From positions 1-64,000 of the forward strand of contig CAMPDV010000125.1 in assembly GCA_946699065.1 (NCBI GenBank): a DNA stretch of 64,000 nucleotides, read 5' to 3'. The DNA is from Loxodes magnus. Lineage: Eukaryota > Ciliophora > Karyorelictea > Loxodida > Loxodidae. The position numbers and the translations under genes were made by a program. The notes beneath the pieces are model-generated. The model did not search any database. It worked only from the letters and a program-made list of their open reading frames with translations, and was not told the DNA's origin. This document shows, piece after piece, positions 51,706-62,700 of this stretch. The first letter of the stretch is position 1, and each line of letters begins with the position of its first letter.

Positions 51706-51928
51706 GGATTCTGGTTTCTAGTCGACCGAGTAGATAATCCGGTGCAGTCATGTCTGCATTGCAAGTGCTCTTGCAATAGATGCAACCACAAGCAAGTAAG
51801 GACGGGCCCATTGTATGATAAGCCTTACTTGTTTGAGGGTTCTCTCTATCGGTACGAGAGGTCGACTAGAGAACCAAAATCCAGATCTCAGAGTTTTCCT
51901 GATGTTATATGTCGCTATTCTTATCAGG
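51706..51928 (+). ncRNA. Candidate structured RNA: closing stem with several internal hairpins
   Basis: It stands out by base composition in a 75-80% AT background. A near-perfect inverted repeat of about 22 bp (CTGGTTTCTAGTCGACC at 51,711-51,727 against GGTCGACTAGAGAACCA at 51,860-51,876) encloses four shorter hairpins: TGCAG..CTGCA, TTGCAAG..CTTGCAA, CAAGTAAGG..CCTTACTTG and CTCTC..GAGAG. A fifth hairpin, TCCTGAT..ATCAGGA (51,897-51,928), follows. This multi-branched layout is that of a structured RNA. Strand is not determined; I list plus. An open frame also spans it, but that means little here. A small inverted-repeat transposon is the main alternative. I do not recognise the family. Confidence 0.5.
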
Positions 51929-52613
51929 AAATATAAAACAACAAAGATATGACTGAGATCAAAAATAATTATTATTTAGAAGAATTAACCTATTAAGTCC
52001 TTTGACACTAATATTGGAATGTTCTCTAATTCTTCTAACTCCAGCCTTTGGAAGAATTACAAGAATTTGTTGAGTGAAAAAAATAAATGTTGATTATAAA
52101 AACGGAGAGAAGAAGACAATAAGTAAAGAGACCAGATGAAGCTAGAAACATTTCCAGCCTATTATTAATAATTAAATTTTATTGTTTTATTTTTTCGTAG
52201 TGAACTAAACAATGGTGGTACCACGCTAATTCAATTAATTAATTTATTTTATTTATAAATCAATTTATAAGCGTATAATTAAGAAAAAAAATCTGTAAAG
52301 GAATATTAATAAAAAGACCGAAAAATTTAGTACGAACTGAAGTAAAAATATCCATTTTTTTAGTGTAATCGAAATTTTAAAGAAGTTAATTAGGAATTCA
52401 TTATAATTTTATTATATAGAAAGATAAATTGCTTAGTATTAATTATGCTAGTATTTCTACTTTTATTACAAGATTATGATAACAAAATTGTAATAAAAGT
52501 TAGCTCCGTATTGAGAAATATAAGTCAAAAGTAAAAGTTGAACTTCTTTTTATCATTGATACATTTACCTTGAGAGTGACAAAATAAAAATTCTTATTTT
52601 ATTACTTCTCGAA
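51929..52613. other. AT-rich spacer
   Basis: No recognised content between the structured segment and the next coding-like unit. Confidence 0.35.
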
Positions 52614-54298
52614 ATGAAAAATTTTAGAACTGTTTGGAAAACCCTTGAAAAGAGAAGACTGGTAGAGACAAAGATTCAAGGGGGATTAATCACCAACTAG
52701 GTATAAAGAACAAACTATAAACTTAAGATAATATTTTCTTCTTAAGATATCAAGAAAAATAAAAATGTATATTTGATATGTGCTATGGTATATTATATTA
52801 ATGAACTATAATTAATCCTTAATTCTATAGCTCATGCAAATTTACTACAAGCATTGTCATTAGCTTCATTTCATTAAAAGACTAGTTAACTATAAAATTC
52901 AATAAAATTAAATCTCTTCAGAGGAAAATAATTTTCTCAAGAGATTAAAGGATAAACTTAGCTTATTCTAATGATAACTCAAATTAACTTCTAGTATTAT
53001 AATCTATAATATCAAAGGATTGAATTTTAAACTGCATCTTCAATAGTTGATTTATAGTTCTAACTCAACAAAAGTTTGATTGCTCTACAAGAATTGATTA
53101 AAAACAAGGACTAAAGCATTAATTTTAACATTAGCATAATGAAGGGATCATTTAACATGCAGCTAGTATTTAAATTATATAAATGAATAGCAATATAAGG
53201 TATAACTGGATATAAGAGGATTATTATCAATATTGCTTAAAATTAGTTAATCTAATTTCTATTATTTATTCCTTTATTTCTTTACTTATTCATTTAATTA
53301 GAACATTTACATTATCACTATATTTAGTCATTTATAACTGCTTAAGCTACAAAATAATTTTAGATTTGTGGTACCGAAAAGATAAACTATATAAGAGTAA
53401 ATTGAAAATAATAATTGCTTAGTGGAAGAAACCTTAGCTAGTAGCAGAATCATGTTTTATATTAGGCTTTAATCTAATTTTCTTTCTACAGCTTTCTATA
53501 GTTTATCATTATTTAAGATAATAACAGGGATGGGAACGGGAAGAAAGGTTAGTATAGTTAAAAGATATAAAAAGGCATAAACATTCAAAGTTGTTTTCAG
53601 AGTAAAACAAATGAGCCTCAGAAAATTAGTTTTTTACTCGAAGAATCAGTAACTTAAAAATTACCTTATGATCAAATTGTCATTGATATTTAAAAGTTTT
53701 ATATTAAAAGAGATTGTAAAGAAACATAAATAACCAGGCTAAAACCCTTTATAAGAAAATGCTTCAAGAATTCTTAATAAATGAAGATTATAAAAAAACT
53801 CAAAAGGAAATAGAATTAAGAAAGGCAGATATCTTTTGCTCAACTAAGCTTTCTATTTAATTTGAAGATTCTAACTTGATACCTTAATCTAAAACGTACG
53901 AGTTAAAAACTCAAATCAACTAAAATAAAAATGTATAAAAGTTGATAAAGCTTACCTATAAATTTGCTTAGGAAAGCTGTATTTATTAATTAAAAAGATA
54001 AAGTTATTTCTAGTTGAAATCTTAAAGATTACAAATCAAAGAATATTTAAGTTATTCTTATGAAAAATAGAATTTAAATAATAGACAATAACAGAATGGC
54101 TATCAATAAGAAAGCCTTTATAAAGTTAGATCTTTTTTGAAAATTTAAGATAAATAGAGAATTAAGTCAAGTTAAATTATTTTTCTATAAAATTCTATAT
54201 ATTAGAGAATAAAAGACTAATAAGTAGTTTTATCTTATGAACTAGGAGAAGAGAAAGTACTTTAACAAATTTTTATGACCATTAATGCAACACATTGA
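52614..54298 (+). CDS. Predicted protein of about 555 residues, one 17-nt intron, unknown function
   Basis: From ATG at 52,614 (MKNFRTVWKTLEKRRLVETK) the frame runs with only two TGA codons to about 53,700. The next 600 bp read well in a second frame (LYKKMLQEFLINEDYKKTQK, RIKDQQVVLSYELGEEKVLQ), ending in TGA at 54,296-54,298. Removing a 17-nt GT..AG segment (53,696-53,712) joins the frames and makes 556 codons. A hydrophobic stretch (LIQFLLFIPLFLYLFIQLEH, near 53,260) may be a membrane segment. The C-terminal half is rich in Gln, Lys and Tyr. No domain recognised. The second half is better supported than the first. It ends 130 bp from the convergent MLKL-like gene. Confidence 0.45.
53696..53712 (+). 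other. Candidate 17-nt intron
   Basis: GTTTTATATTAAAAGAG: GT..AG ends, length 2 mod 3 as required to join the two good frames of the surrounding gene. Confidence 0.45.
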
Positions 54299-54428
54299 TC
54301 GCTAATTAACGCTTTTAATTAAAATTACTAGAAAAGATGCAAATTGCATTCATTTAGTTTTACTTATGCTTGTTTATTATAATTTATTTTAAGATAAATT
54401 TATAATTTTAAAGTTACTGAAATTTTTC

Positions 54429-56261
54429 TCAATTTGCGCAAGAGGAACATAAATCATACTTACACCAACAACAATGCCAGGAAGTACCAGTTGAACCTTG
54501 ACTTCTTAAACATTAATTGCAGTACCAACTATTGGTTGAAGATCCATGTTTTTTGCTATAATGCTTATCCATGTTAACTTACATTAAAGCATGACTATTT
54601 TAGCAAGACAATGTTACTCCAGAATTCTTTTTAGCACAAACACCACACATATCGAACTTGCATTAGCAACAATGATAAGAAATACCTGAAGATCCTTAAT
54701 GAACTCTACATAAATTACATCTTCATCCGTTAGTTGAAGTTCCATGTCTTTGAGAGTAATGATTAGTCATATCAGTTCTTTAAAGACCATGATTGGCTGA
54801 GCATATTAAATTGCTTTGGTTTGATTCATTTTAATTTCTATTCTTAGCTTTCGAAGAACAATTAACACAACGATCATAATTACAAACGCGACAACCAAAT
54901 GAAAATCTATTTAACTCTTGATTAGCTCCACAATCATCACAATTCCAAATTGTACTAGTTTATTACATATCCACTAGCTTCAAAGTATGATTTTTTTTGC
55001 ATTTAAGAGTTATCTCAGCACACTAATCGCACAAATCATATTTACAACTACAGCAATGGAATGAAAATCCAACACTAGAAAGTTTTTGAGCACATTTATC
55101 ACAAGAACCCCATTATGTATTATTTCCATGAATATTTTAATAATGTTCAAACATGAAAATTCTTTTAGTTGGATGACCTTTACTACATATAATATTATTA
55201 ATAGTTTATGGTATGGAAGGCGCTGTAGACTAAGGAACAGAAGGTAGACATTATTTTAAAGATTCTAGATTAAATTCAATTAAACTATCTTCTTCGAATG
55301 TAGCTTGAGATTGATTCTGTTATTGTGGTTATTATGTCTATTAGTTTTATATTTATTTTAACTAATTTAATGATTGTGGATTGTTTCAAACGTTAGTAAA
55401 GAATTAATCAACTTCAGATACATCTATCGTATCATCATTGTTCTTATCAACTAAAAGTTTGAGTTATTCTCTCAGTTTAGGAGACTCCTATACATTTTTC
55501 TTTTAAAAGCATCCATGTACTAGAGCAGCGTAGAAGCTTGTCCATGGTAAAGAAAAATTGTTATTGAAATAAGTTCTAACAAATTATTTAGCTTCTTCAT
55601 TCTTGCAAAGAGAGCACATTTTGTTGAGTTGGTCTTAGATTTGGTTGAAACCTTGTTGTATTTGATCTGATATTTGTTAGAGTTTTGCATCAAGATTTGC
55701 AATTAAGTTATTCACAATGTCTTCATGCTTTTAATGCCAATATTATAGAACTTCCTAATTATCTTTGTTGAAAACAGTTGCTAATTGTTGAACTACAAAA
55801 TCAGGATTACCTGGAATTTCTTTTAAAGAAATACTTTTAATATCTTAAAGCAGTCGATTGATGTATTAATCTTATTTTTGTATCATTATTTGGATATCAT
55901 CGAGCTGAATCTTAAGCTAAGTATTTAAAACTAAATTTAGATCAGCTTCACACTAAGTCAGTTTTTCATTAAGTTCCTTCAAGGTTTATGAATCATTACT
56001 TGCATTCCAAATCTTACTTAATTTACCACGTTTTTAAAGTTTTTCGACACAGGACTATACTTCACATAAACATTTTCTCATATTTTGAATAGCTTAACTA
56101 CCAACTTTACCTGCATCTAGTTTTTAGAGGGAGGGCAAGAGAGCCTATGAACGAGATTATATATAAACAAAGAGTTCGCGATTACCAGTTGCTGCTTGAC
56201 AAGCTTCTGAAATCTTTTTAACAATTGAAATGCAAGTTTACAAAACACTAATTGGATCCAT
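54429..56261 (-). CDS. MLKL/HeLo-like four-helix + EF-hand + zinc-module protein, copy 1
   Basis: ATG at 56,261 to TGA at 54,431-54,429, 611 codons, no intron. Residues 1-120 resemble the four-helix N-terminal domain of MLKL and plant/fungal HeLo-type proteins (KLSKIWNASNDSQTLKELNE..LTQCEADLNLVLN). 120-215 is a coiled coil. 220-295 (KQFVRTYFNNNFSLPWTSFY..) carries an EF-hand loop DKNNDDTIDVSE (272-283). A Gln-rich linker follows. Residues 380-610 hold four zinc modules of the type W-x-C-x2-C-x(12)-HCC-x-C-KYDLC-x2-C. Trp292 and Trp513 (NGWRC) are TGA and match in the paralogue. In known systems the four-helix domain perturbs membranes during regulated cell death; calcium control through the EF-hand and ligand binding by the zinc modules are inference. 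The paralogue at 60,048 has the same length and lies divergently. Confidence 0.85.
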
Positions 56262-56789
56262 ATTATTAATACCAATTCTTTTAATCTTAAATAAGTTCAG
56301 TTAATAATTAAGTGTATAAAGTAGATAAACCAATATGAAAGATATAAGCTGTCTTTTGAGTACTAAACTAGTTTAGTCAAATATCTAAGTATAGTAGAAC
56401 ATAGTATTCTTAGTATAGCTATAAATTAGATTATCCTATGCTTGGAATTTGACGCTATTTAATACTTAAGACATTAACTTGCTTCTTAAGCTCATTTCAC
56501 CTATATTTTTTATCTTTCCTACAATTCTATATTTTTGCCTATTTTTCATACTTCGGAATATGAAATAATGAAAAAATTTTTAAAGATAAAATTAAAAAAA
56601 ACTCTCGCTAAAGGAGTGAGAAAAGTAGATACCAACAGTTATGAAAACATTTGAATCTAACGCCCATTAATGATATTATATTTACCCATTTTCCTAGAAA
56701 TGTAACTATATTATTTATGAATTACGTAAGAAAAAGGAAAAAAAATAATAACGAAGATTTTTTTGATGGTATTGCTAGGTTTTAAATAT
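56262..56789. promoter_or_regulatory. Intergenic, between divergent units
   Basis: AT-rich DNA upstream of the minus-strand MLKL-like gene and of the plus-strand coding-like block. It presumably holds both promoters; no specific element recognised. Confidence 0.3.
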
Positions 56790-59220
56790 AATCGTTAATA
56801 AAAGCAATAACCATAGATTAATAAGTCAAAGGAATAAAGGAAACTCTGGAAGTACTTAACTAAAATAACTGAATATTGATCTTAGAGGTAATATCAGATT
56901 ATAAAGTTTTGGCTTCTTTGTAATTTAAAATTGAGTAATTAAAACTAAGTTAAAGATACCAAAAGGAGTTTAAATAAAGGAGATCGTAAATTAAGAGGAA
57001 TATAAGTTTAATGAAGGATTTGATAAAGGGATTAATCTTATTCTATCTAATGTTCTAAAACTGATCATGATTATATAATAAAGTTACTCTCTTAACTAAT
57101 ACCAAAAAGCTTTTGCAAAAGCTTAAAATTGATATATTCAAAATTAGATCAATTTTAGCTTTTTTATCTTTACTGAAGAAGTATAATTAACATAGTTTTT
57201 TAAACGAAGCCCATAAATTTAGAATGAGCATATTTATTTTAAGACAATCAAAGGCTTATCAGTTTTAATATTGAAGAGTCTCAGTTATTTAGAAGGATAA
57301 AGCTCACCATAAGATCTTTTATAAGCTTCAAGAGTATTTTCTTTTAAATCAAAATAATAAAAGCAAAGTAATTTGACTTACTAGTAAGGTAAATTTAATG
57401 AATCTATATAATTTAATAATAATCATAAGTTAATTATCTAAATAAGCAGCATTTTTAAAGAAATTCTTTATTTTAAAGATAAGAAAATTGATAGACCAAT
57501 TAGTTCTAAAAAGAAGTTTTACTAAACAAATCATTAAGATTTGCTGAGCTTTAAAAACTTAGTTAGTGCATATAATATAGGAAAAAAGCTAAGCAGCTTA
57601 TTGTTTTAGCAATTCTAAATTTCACAAACTTCTAAATTAATTATGCACAGGCTATTTAGAAATTTAGCAAGCAAAGATAATCTTTTAATGCTGCAAGCTT
57701 TACTTAATATAGAATCTTTTGTATTATAGATTTGAGATGTTAGTTTAAGTGAGTTTCCTTTATTAGGAAAAGAGACTATTAAAGGTTTTCTATAGTTATA
57801 GCTAGCTTTAAACTAATTTAAAGATAAGACTTAAGTTACTATTTGGTATATATTCAATTTTAATCTCTCATGAACGATTTCGAAAAATATGCCTTTTTAA
57901 ATAAAGGAAAGCATTGAAATGCTAGTCAGATAATTATAGAAAGAGAGGGATGTGATCTACTAAGAAAGTTAGTAGGAATTACAGAAACAAAAAGAAGTAA
58001 ATCAATGAATGTAGCTCATTCTTAAGTTTTACCAATCAAAGAGTTTTAAATTTTATTAAGTTTTGTAAAGATCTTCAAGAAAGAGACGCTATCTTTTTAA
58101 CATTTATCTTATCACTTAACAAAAGGATATAAAAAGAACTAGCAAAAAGGTTTTTAAGAAGAACTATAGAATTATAAAAAATGAATGCTTAGCTTATATT
58201 AGTTAAAGAAGTTAGACTAGTTATATTAAAATTGTTCAAATTGGTTTTAAATAATAACAAATATTACTTGACTAAAATGAAATCCTACTTCTATAATCAA
58301 GAAGCTTATTTGTTATATTTATAAAAGAAGAAAATAGAATATTTGAAGCTTATTATCATATAATTTCTTTCTTGCTTATAAGTATATTAGAAATAACTTT
58401 GCTTTATTTAATATCAAAACTAATAATTTTTAAAGATAAAGCTTAAAAATAATTTAGCTTTGGACTAAGCGCTAATACCAAATACTGAATTGAGCTTTAA
58501 CTAAGATAAAGTTAGTTTTTGTTCTTTTTCTCTTTTAAATAGAAAATTAAAGCTTTCTTTTACTTTTTCTATTAAAGAAAATTGTCTTCTCATATAAAAC
58601 CAAAATATTGAAGTTGCTTAATATATTTTAACTTAAGGAAGCTAATTATATTGAAATGACTTACTTAGAATTAAACGGATTTGAATTATCGAAATTTAAA
58701 GCTTTAATAATAGTTTATTAGTATGAAATATCTCAGCATACTCCAAATGCATTTCTTCTTCCCATTTAACCTCTTTAGTAGTATAAAAATAAGACTCTGC
58801 TACTTTTATAATATTTAGCTGAGACTTACTTTGGTTTACCGTTTGTTTTAAAATAAGCAGATTAGATTGAATAAAATTGATAGTAGCTTGATTTAAGAAC
58901 CTTACCATTAAGAATTATATACTAATAAACTTCTTAAAGAGACCTTATAGGATAAATCTAGATAAGCCTCATTTATTTAGTACTATCAGCTTAACTATAA
59001 ATAAAATGCATTCCTATTAATAAAAAGCAAAGAATAATTACTATATAAAGCTTTTACTCAGTTAACTTACCTAAGCAGCTTGAGAAACTGTACATTTATA
59101 AAGACGAGAAATAGAAATATCAAAGCATATTAAAACTTAGCTAAATGCTAAAATAATAGTTCCTAAGCTATTATATATACTTTAAATTACTTTAGTCTAT
59201 AGATTTATAAGCTTTTTGAG
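56790..59220 (+). CDS. Large coding-like block, unknown protein, probably several tiny introns
   Basis: One plus frame is readable with very few TGA codons from about 56,800 to 58,010: NIDLRGNIRLQSFGFFVIQN, YKFNEGFDKGINLILSNVLK, SVLILKSLSYLEGQSSPQDL, LMHRLFRNLASKDNLL, LLNIESFVLQIWDVSLSEF (Trp=TGA), then a coiled coil IKESIEMLVRQLQKERDVIY. From 58,050 a second frame takes over (FCKDLQERDAIFLTFILSLN .. KVSFCSFSLLNRKLKLSFTF), and from 58,640 a third (MTYLELNGFELSKFKALIIV), consistent with short introns; a 25-nt GT..AG candidate lies near 58,607. It is helical-repeat-like in flavour but I recognise no family. The true start and stop are unknown. Confidence 0.45.
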
Positions 59221-60047
59221 ATATGGTAACACATACTTTTGGGAGTTTTCTTAATAACGATCTATAATTTCCTAATTTTCTCTATTTTAGTATATATTTA
59301 TTTCTAATTTATAAGTCAGAATTTATAATTTAAACTTAAGAATCCAGAGCATATAATAATAACTAGTTTGAGAATATCCTTTATCACTAGAGTAAAGTAT
59401 TTAGTTTAATAGATAATCATGCTTTTTATTATAAATCTTTAGAATTTAATTTATAAAGCTTTAAATCTGTATACTATTAAAAATGATTCTAATGCTTTAT
59501 CTTCTTTTTTATGAGATAAGTCTATTAAGCAAGAAGTGCTAGATCTATGAAAAATATAAAGAAGGAAAAGCAATAAATATTTCATCTTTTTAAAGAAGCA
59601 AAAAATAAGAAATGTTGGGATAATTTAATTGAATCTAGTTGCTTTTCATTTATAGGTATAATTTCTCTCTAATGATTATCAACTTTCTATCATTTAATGT
59701 AAATCTCGAAAAAAGGAATTCTTCGCTTTAATTTCACTAAAAATCCTTATAAAATCTCACTTTTTCATTGAATTTAAATTCCCAATATACATAAATACAG
59801 AACTAGGATTTATATAAGCAAAAAATGTAATTTTTTAAAGAGAGCTATTGAATAAAATAGGTTTATAGCAATCCAATATCAGTTTACTTCAACTATGCTT
59901 TGAATATCAAGCTCTTATACTAAAACTATTTTAATACTCCCAGATTAAAATTCTTAGCTGTTAATATAGTTACAACAGTCTTATAGGCTTTAGTTATATC
60001 TCTAGATTTACTTTATAAAAGAAAAAATTTAATTTTATATGGATAAA
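59221..60047. promoter_or_regulatory. Intergenic, upstream of the second MLKL-like gene
   Basis: AT-rich with T/C-rich patches and no recognised gene. The right end must carry the promoter of the plus-strand gene at 60,048. Confidence 0.3.
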
Positions 60048-61880
60048 ATGGATACATTATCCCTTCTGTAAACCTGCCTTTCAGTAGTCGCTAAGGTCGT
60101 AAAGATCTGTCAAGATGTGGAAAGCAATTCTGAAGTTTTTGCTTATATATAGACTCGCACATAGGCTCTCGAACCTTCTCTTAAAAATCTATAATAAAGT
60201 AAATAAGAAATTCCAGCCCTTCATAACATTCGTAAAAATTTGTGTGATATTTATTCCTTTGCTTAAAAACTGTAAAAGAGAAATAAGCTAAGTAAAATTT
60301 GGAATGCAAGTAATGATTCATAAACCTTGAAGGAGCTCAATGAAAAACTGACTTAATGTGAAATGGATCTAAATTTAGTTTTAAGTATAGAGCTTAAGAT
60401 TAAGCTAGATGATGTGCAAAGACAGCTGCAAAACTAAGATTAATACATCAATCGATTACTTTAAGATATCAAAAGTATTTCTTTAAAAGAAATTCAGGGT
60501 AATCCTAATTTGGCAGTCTAATAACTAGCAATCGCTTTTAAAAAAGATACTTAGGAAGTTCTATAATATTGGTATTAAAAGCATGAAGAGATATTATTCA
60601 AAATGATTGCAAATCTTGATACAAAACTCTAGAAAATATCAGAATAGATACAACAAGGTTTCAGCCAAATCTAAAATCAGCTCAACAAAATGTGCTCTCT
60701 TTGCAAGAATGAAGAAGCCAAATATTTTGTTAGTACTTATTTCAATAACAATTTTGCCTTATCATGGACAAATTTCTATGCTGCTCTAGTACATGGATGT
60801 TTTCAAAAAGTTAATTTACAGGATTCTTTTGAGTTAAGAAAATAAATCAAAATTTTAGTTGATAAGAACAGCGACAATTCGATAGATGTATCTGAAGTTG
60901 ATTAGTTCTTTACTAACATTTGAAAAAACCCACAAATAATGAATTAGTTCAAGTAAATATCCATGTAATAGAAATGATAGCCTCAATAATAATATGAAAC
61001 TAAAGCAGCAATCGAAGAAGCTAGTACTATAGAATTTAATTTGGAATCTTTAAATCAAAGTCTACCTCCTTCTTCTTTAAATCCTACTTTATCTGTACCA
61101 TTAGATATCAATAATATTAAGTGTAGTAATGGTCATCAAATTTAAAGGATTTTCAATTACGGGCATTATATATATTCTCATGGGAGTATTTTAGAATGAA
61201 GTTCTTGTGATAAATGCCATTAAAATCTTTTCAACGTTGGATTTTCTTTCCACTGTTGTAAATGCAAATTCGATTTATGTGATTAATGTGTTGGAATAGT
61301 TCTAAGATGTAAAAATAATCATGCTTTGAATTTAATAGATACCTGAGCTTTAAAATTGCTTTGGGTATGTAATGAATGTGGATTTAATCATGAAATAAAT
61401 CAGTTTTCTTTTTGTTGCTAAGAGTGTAATTATAAATGCTGCATTAACTGCTCTACGAAAATTTAAAGTAGTCAGTAAAATTAGTTTAACGAAATTAATC
61501 TAATGTGCTAAGCCAATCACGTACTTAACAAGATTGATATGACTAATCATTATATTAAAAACCACGGATCTTAAACTAACGGATGAAGATGTAGTGTGTG
61601 TAAAGAATACTCAGGACTTTCAGATATTTCGTATCATTGCTGCTAATGCAAGTATGATATATGTAATTTCTGTGCTAATAAGAAATATGGAGTGAAACTA
61701 ACTTGTTCAAATAATCATTCACTTATGAAAGCTAATATGAATCAACACTATAGTAAAATTCATGGATCCCTAACTGATAATTGGTACTGTAGTAAATGTT
61801 TTAAAGATCAGGGAATAACAGGCAGTTCTTGGCATTGTTGTTGGTGTAAATATGATTTATGCTCCTAGTGCGCAAAGTGA
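60048..61880 (+). CDS. MLKL/HeLo-like four-helix + EF-hand + zinc-module protein, copy 2
   Basis: ATG at 60,048 (aligned with the start of copy 1; another in-frame ATG lies at 60,039) to TGA at 61,878-61,880, 610 residues, the same length as copy 1. Segments KLSKIWNASNDSQTLKELNE, YINRLLQDIKSISLKEI and LNKMCSLCKNEEAK are identical or nearly so, while the N-terminal 60 residues and the zinc region are diverged. The EF-hand loop is DKNSDNSIDVSE; all spacing is kept. The zinc modules end HCCWCKYDLCSQCAK. TGA encodes Trp at EWSSC, DTWALK and NGWRC; the final TGA aligns with the stop of copy 1. Both copies look intact, so the pair is probably maintained. Partner proteins are unknown; the cell-death role is inferred from the N-terminal fold. 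Confidence 0.85.
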
Positions 61881-61921
61881 GACATTTATTTGATAGTTAA
61901 AAAATTTAAATTATATTAAAT

Positions 61922-62700
61922 ATGTTTTCTCTTAAATTATCAAAAAAGGCGCTAGATTTGCCTGCTTATATATATAACTTAAAGAGCTTTTTGACTAAAT
62001 CACAAATCTTGAAGAAATTTATCTTGAAAATTTTCAAACTTGGTAGAAGTTTAAGTCTATGAATATTAGATATCCTTCAAGCACTTATAGTGGATTTTAT
62101 TTGCAGAAGCTAATTATCCACTAAGAAGCTACCCAGAGAATTCAACATGGAAAGAACTTAGCAAGCATCAGCATCAAATTAAATTATTAATGATTAATAA
62201 ATTTTCTTAGTAAAAATAATAAAAAACTAAACGAATGTATGATGCTTTCTATTTCTATAGCTAATAGATTGAGAAAGATATTATATAGCTTCCAAAAATT
62301 AAAAATGTACTAAAGTGTTGTAATTTCTAGTTAATAATTAGATTTATATCTTTATTTATTTATTTATTTTCTTTAAAATGCTAAGAAACATCAATTTAAT
62401 TTAAGTTAAGTCATATAATTATTGATGACACTATTTCCTTTTTAAGAGAAGTATTCAATTTTATTTACTAGTATAAATTTATTTTTTTTGATCTATTTCA
62501 AAATTTTTCCTTTAATATCCCTAAAGAGGTATAAACATTTCTAAATATCATAATAATTATTATCTTAATAGTATTCAGGATTATCAATCTCTTAACTTGC
62601 TAATCTTGGAATAATAAATATCAAGAGAAGATTATTTGTTTTATGATTAACTGAAATAAGCTCTACTTTAATTCTAAAAGGGTAAAAATATGATTTCTTC
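61922..62700 (+). CDS. Coding-like block with a 17-nt intron, unknown protein
   Basis: One plus frame reads LKELFDQITNLEEIYLENFQ, KFKSMNIRYPSSTY up to 62,089. Removal of a 17-nt GT..AG segment (62,090-62,106) joins it to KANYPLRSYPENSTWKELSK, HQHQIKLLMINKFSQQKQQ and YDAFYFYSQQIEKDIIQLPK. No domain recognised. The start (an ATG at 61,922 is in another frame) and the end are uncertain. It follows the MLKL-like copy 2 on the same strand after about 40 bp. Confidence 0.4.
62090..62106 (+). other. Candidate 17-nt intron
   Basis: GTGGATTTTATTTGCAG with canonical GT..AG ends. Its removal joins two strongly protein-like frames (NIRYPSSTY and KANYPLRSYPENS). Confidence 0.55.

Noticed and set aside
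51658-51936. Cys-rich small protein across the GC-rich segment
   Set aside because: The sequence is explained better by paired stems. The cysteines come from hairpin arms and there is no second example.
58696-58908. Minus-strand 70-residue frame MVRFLNQATINF
   Set aside because: It lies opposite a longer plus-strand coding-like block with few TGA codons. Neither is proven, but the plus strand has more support.
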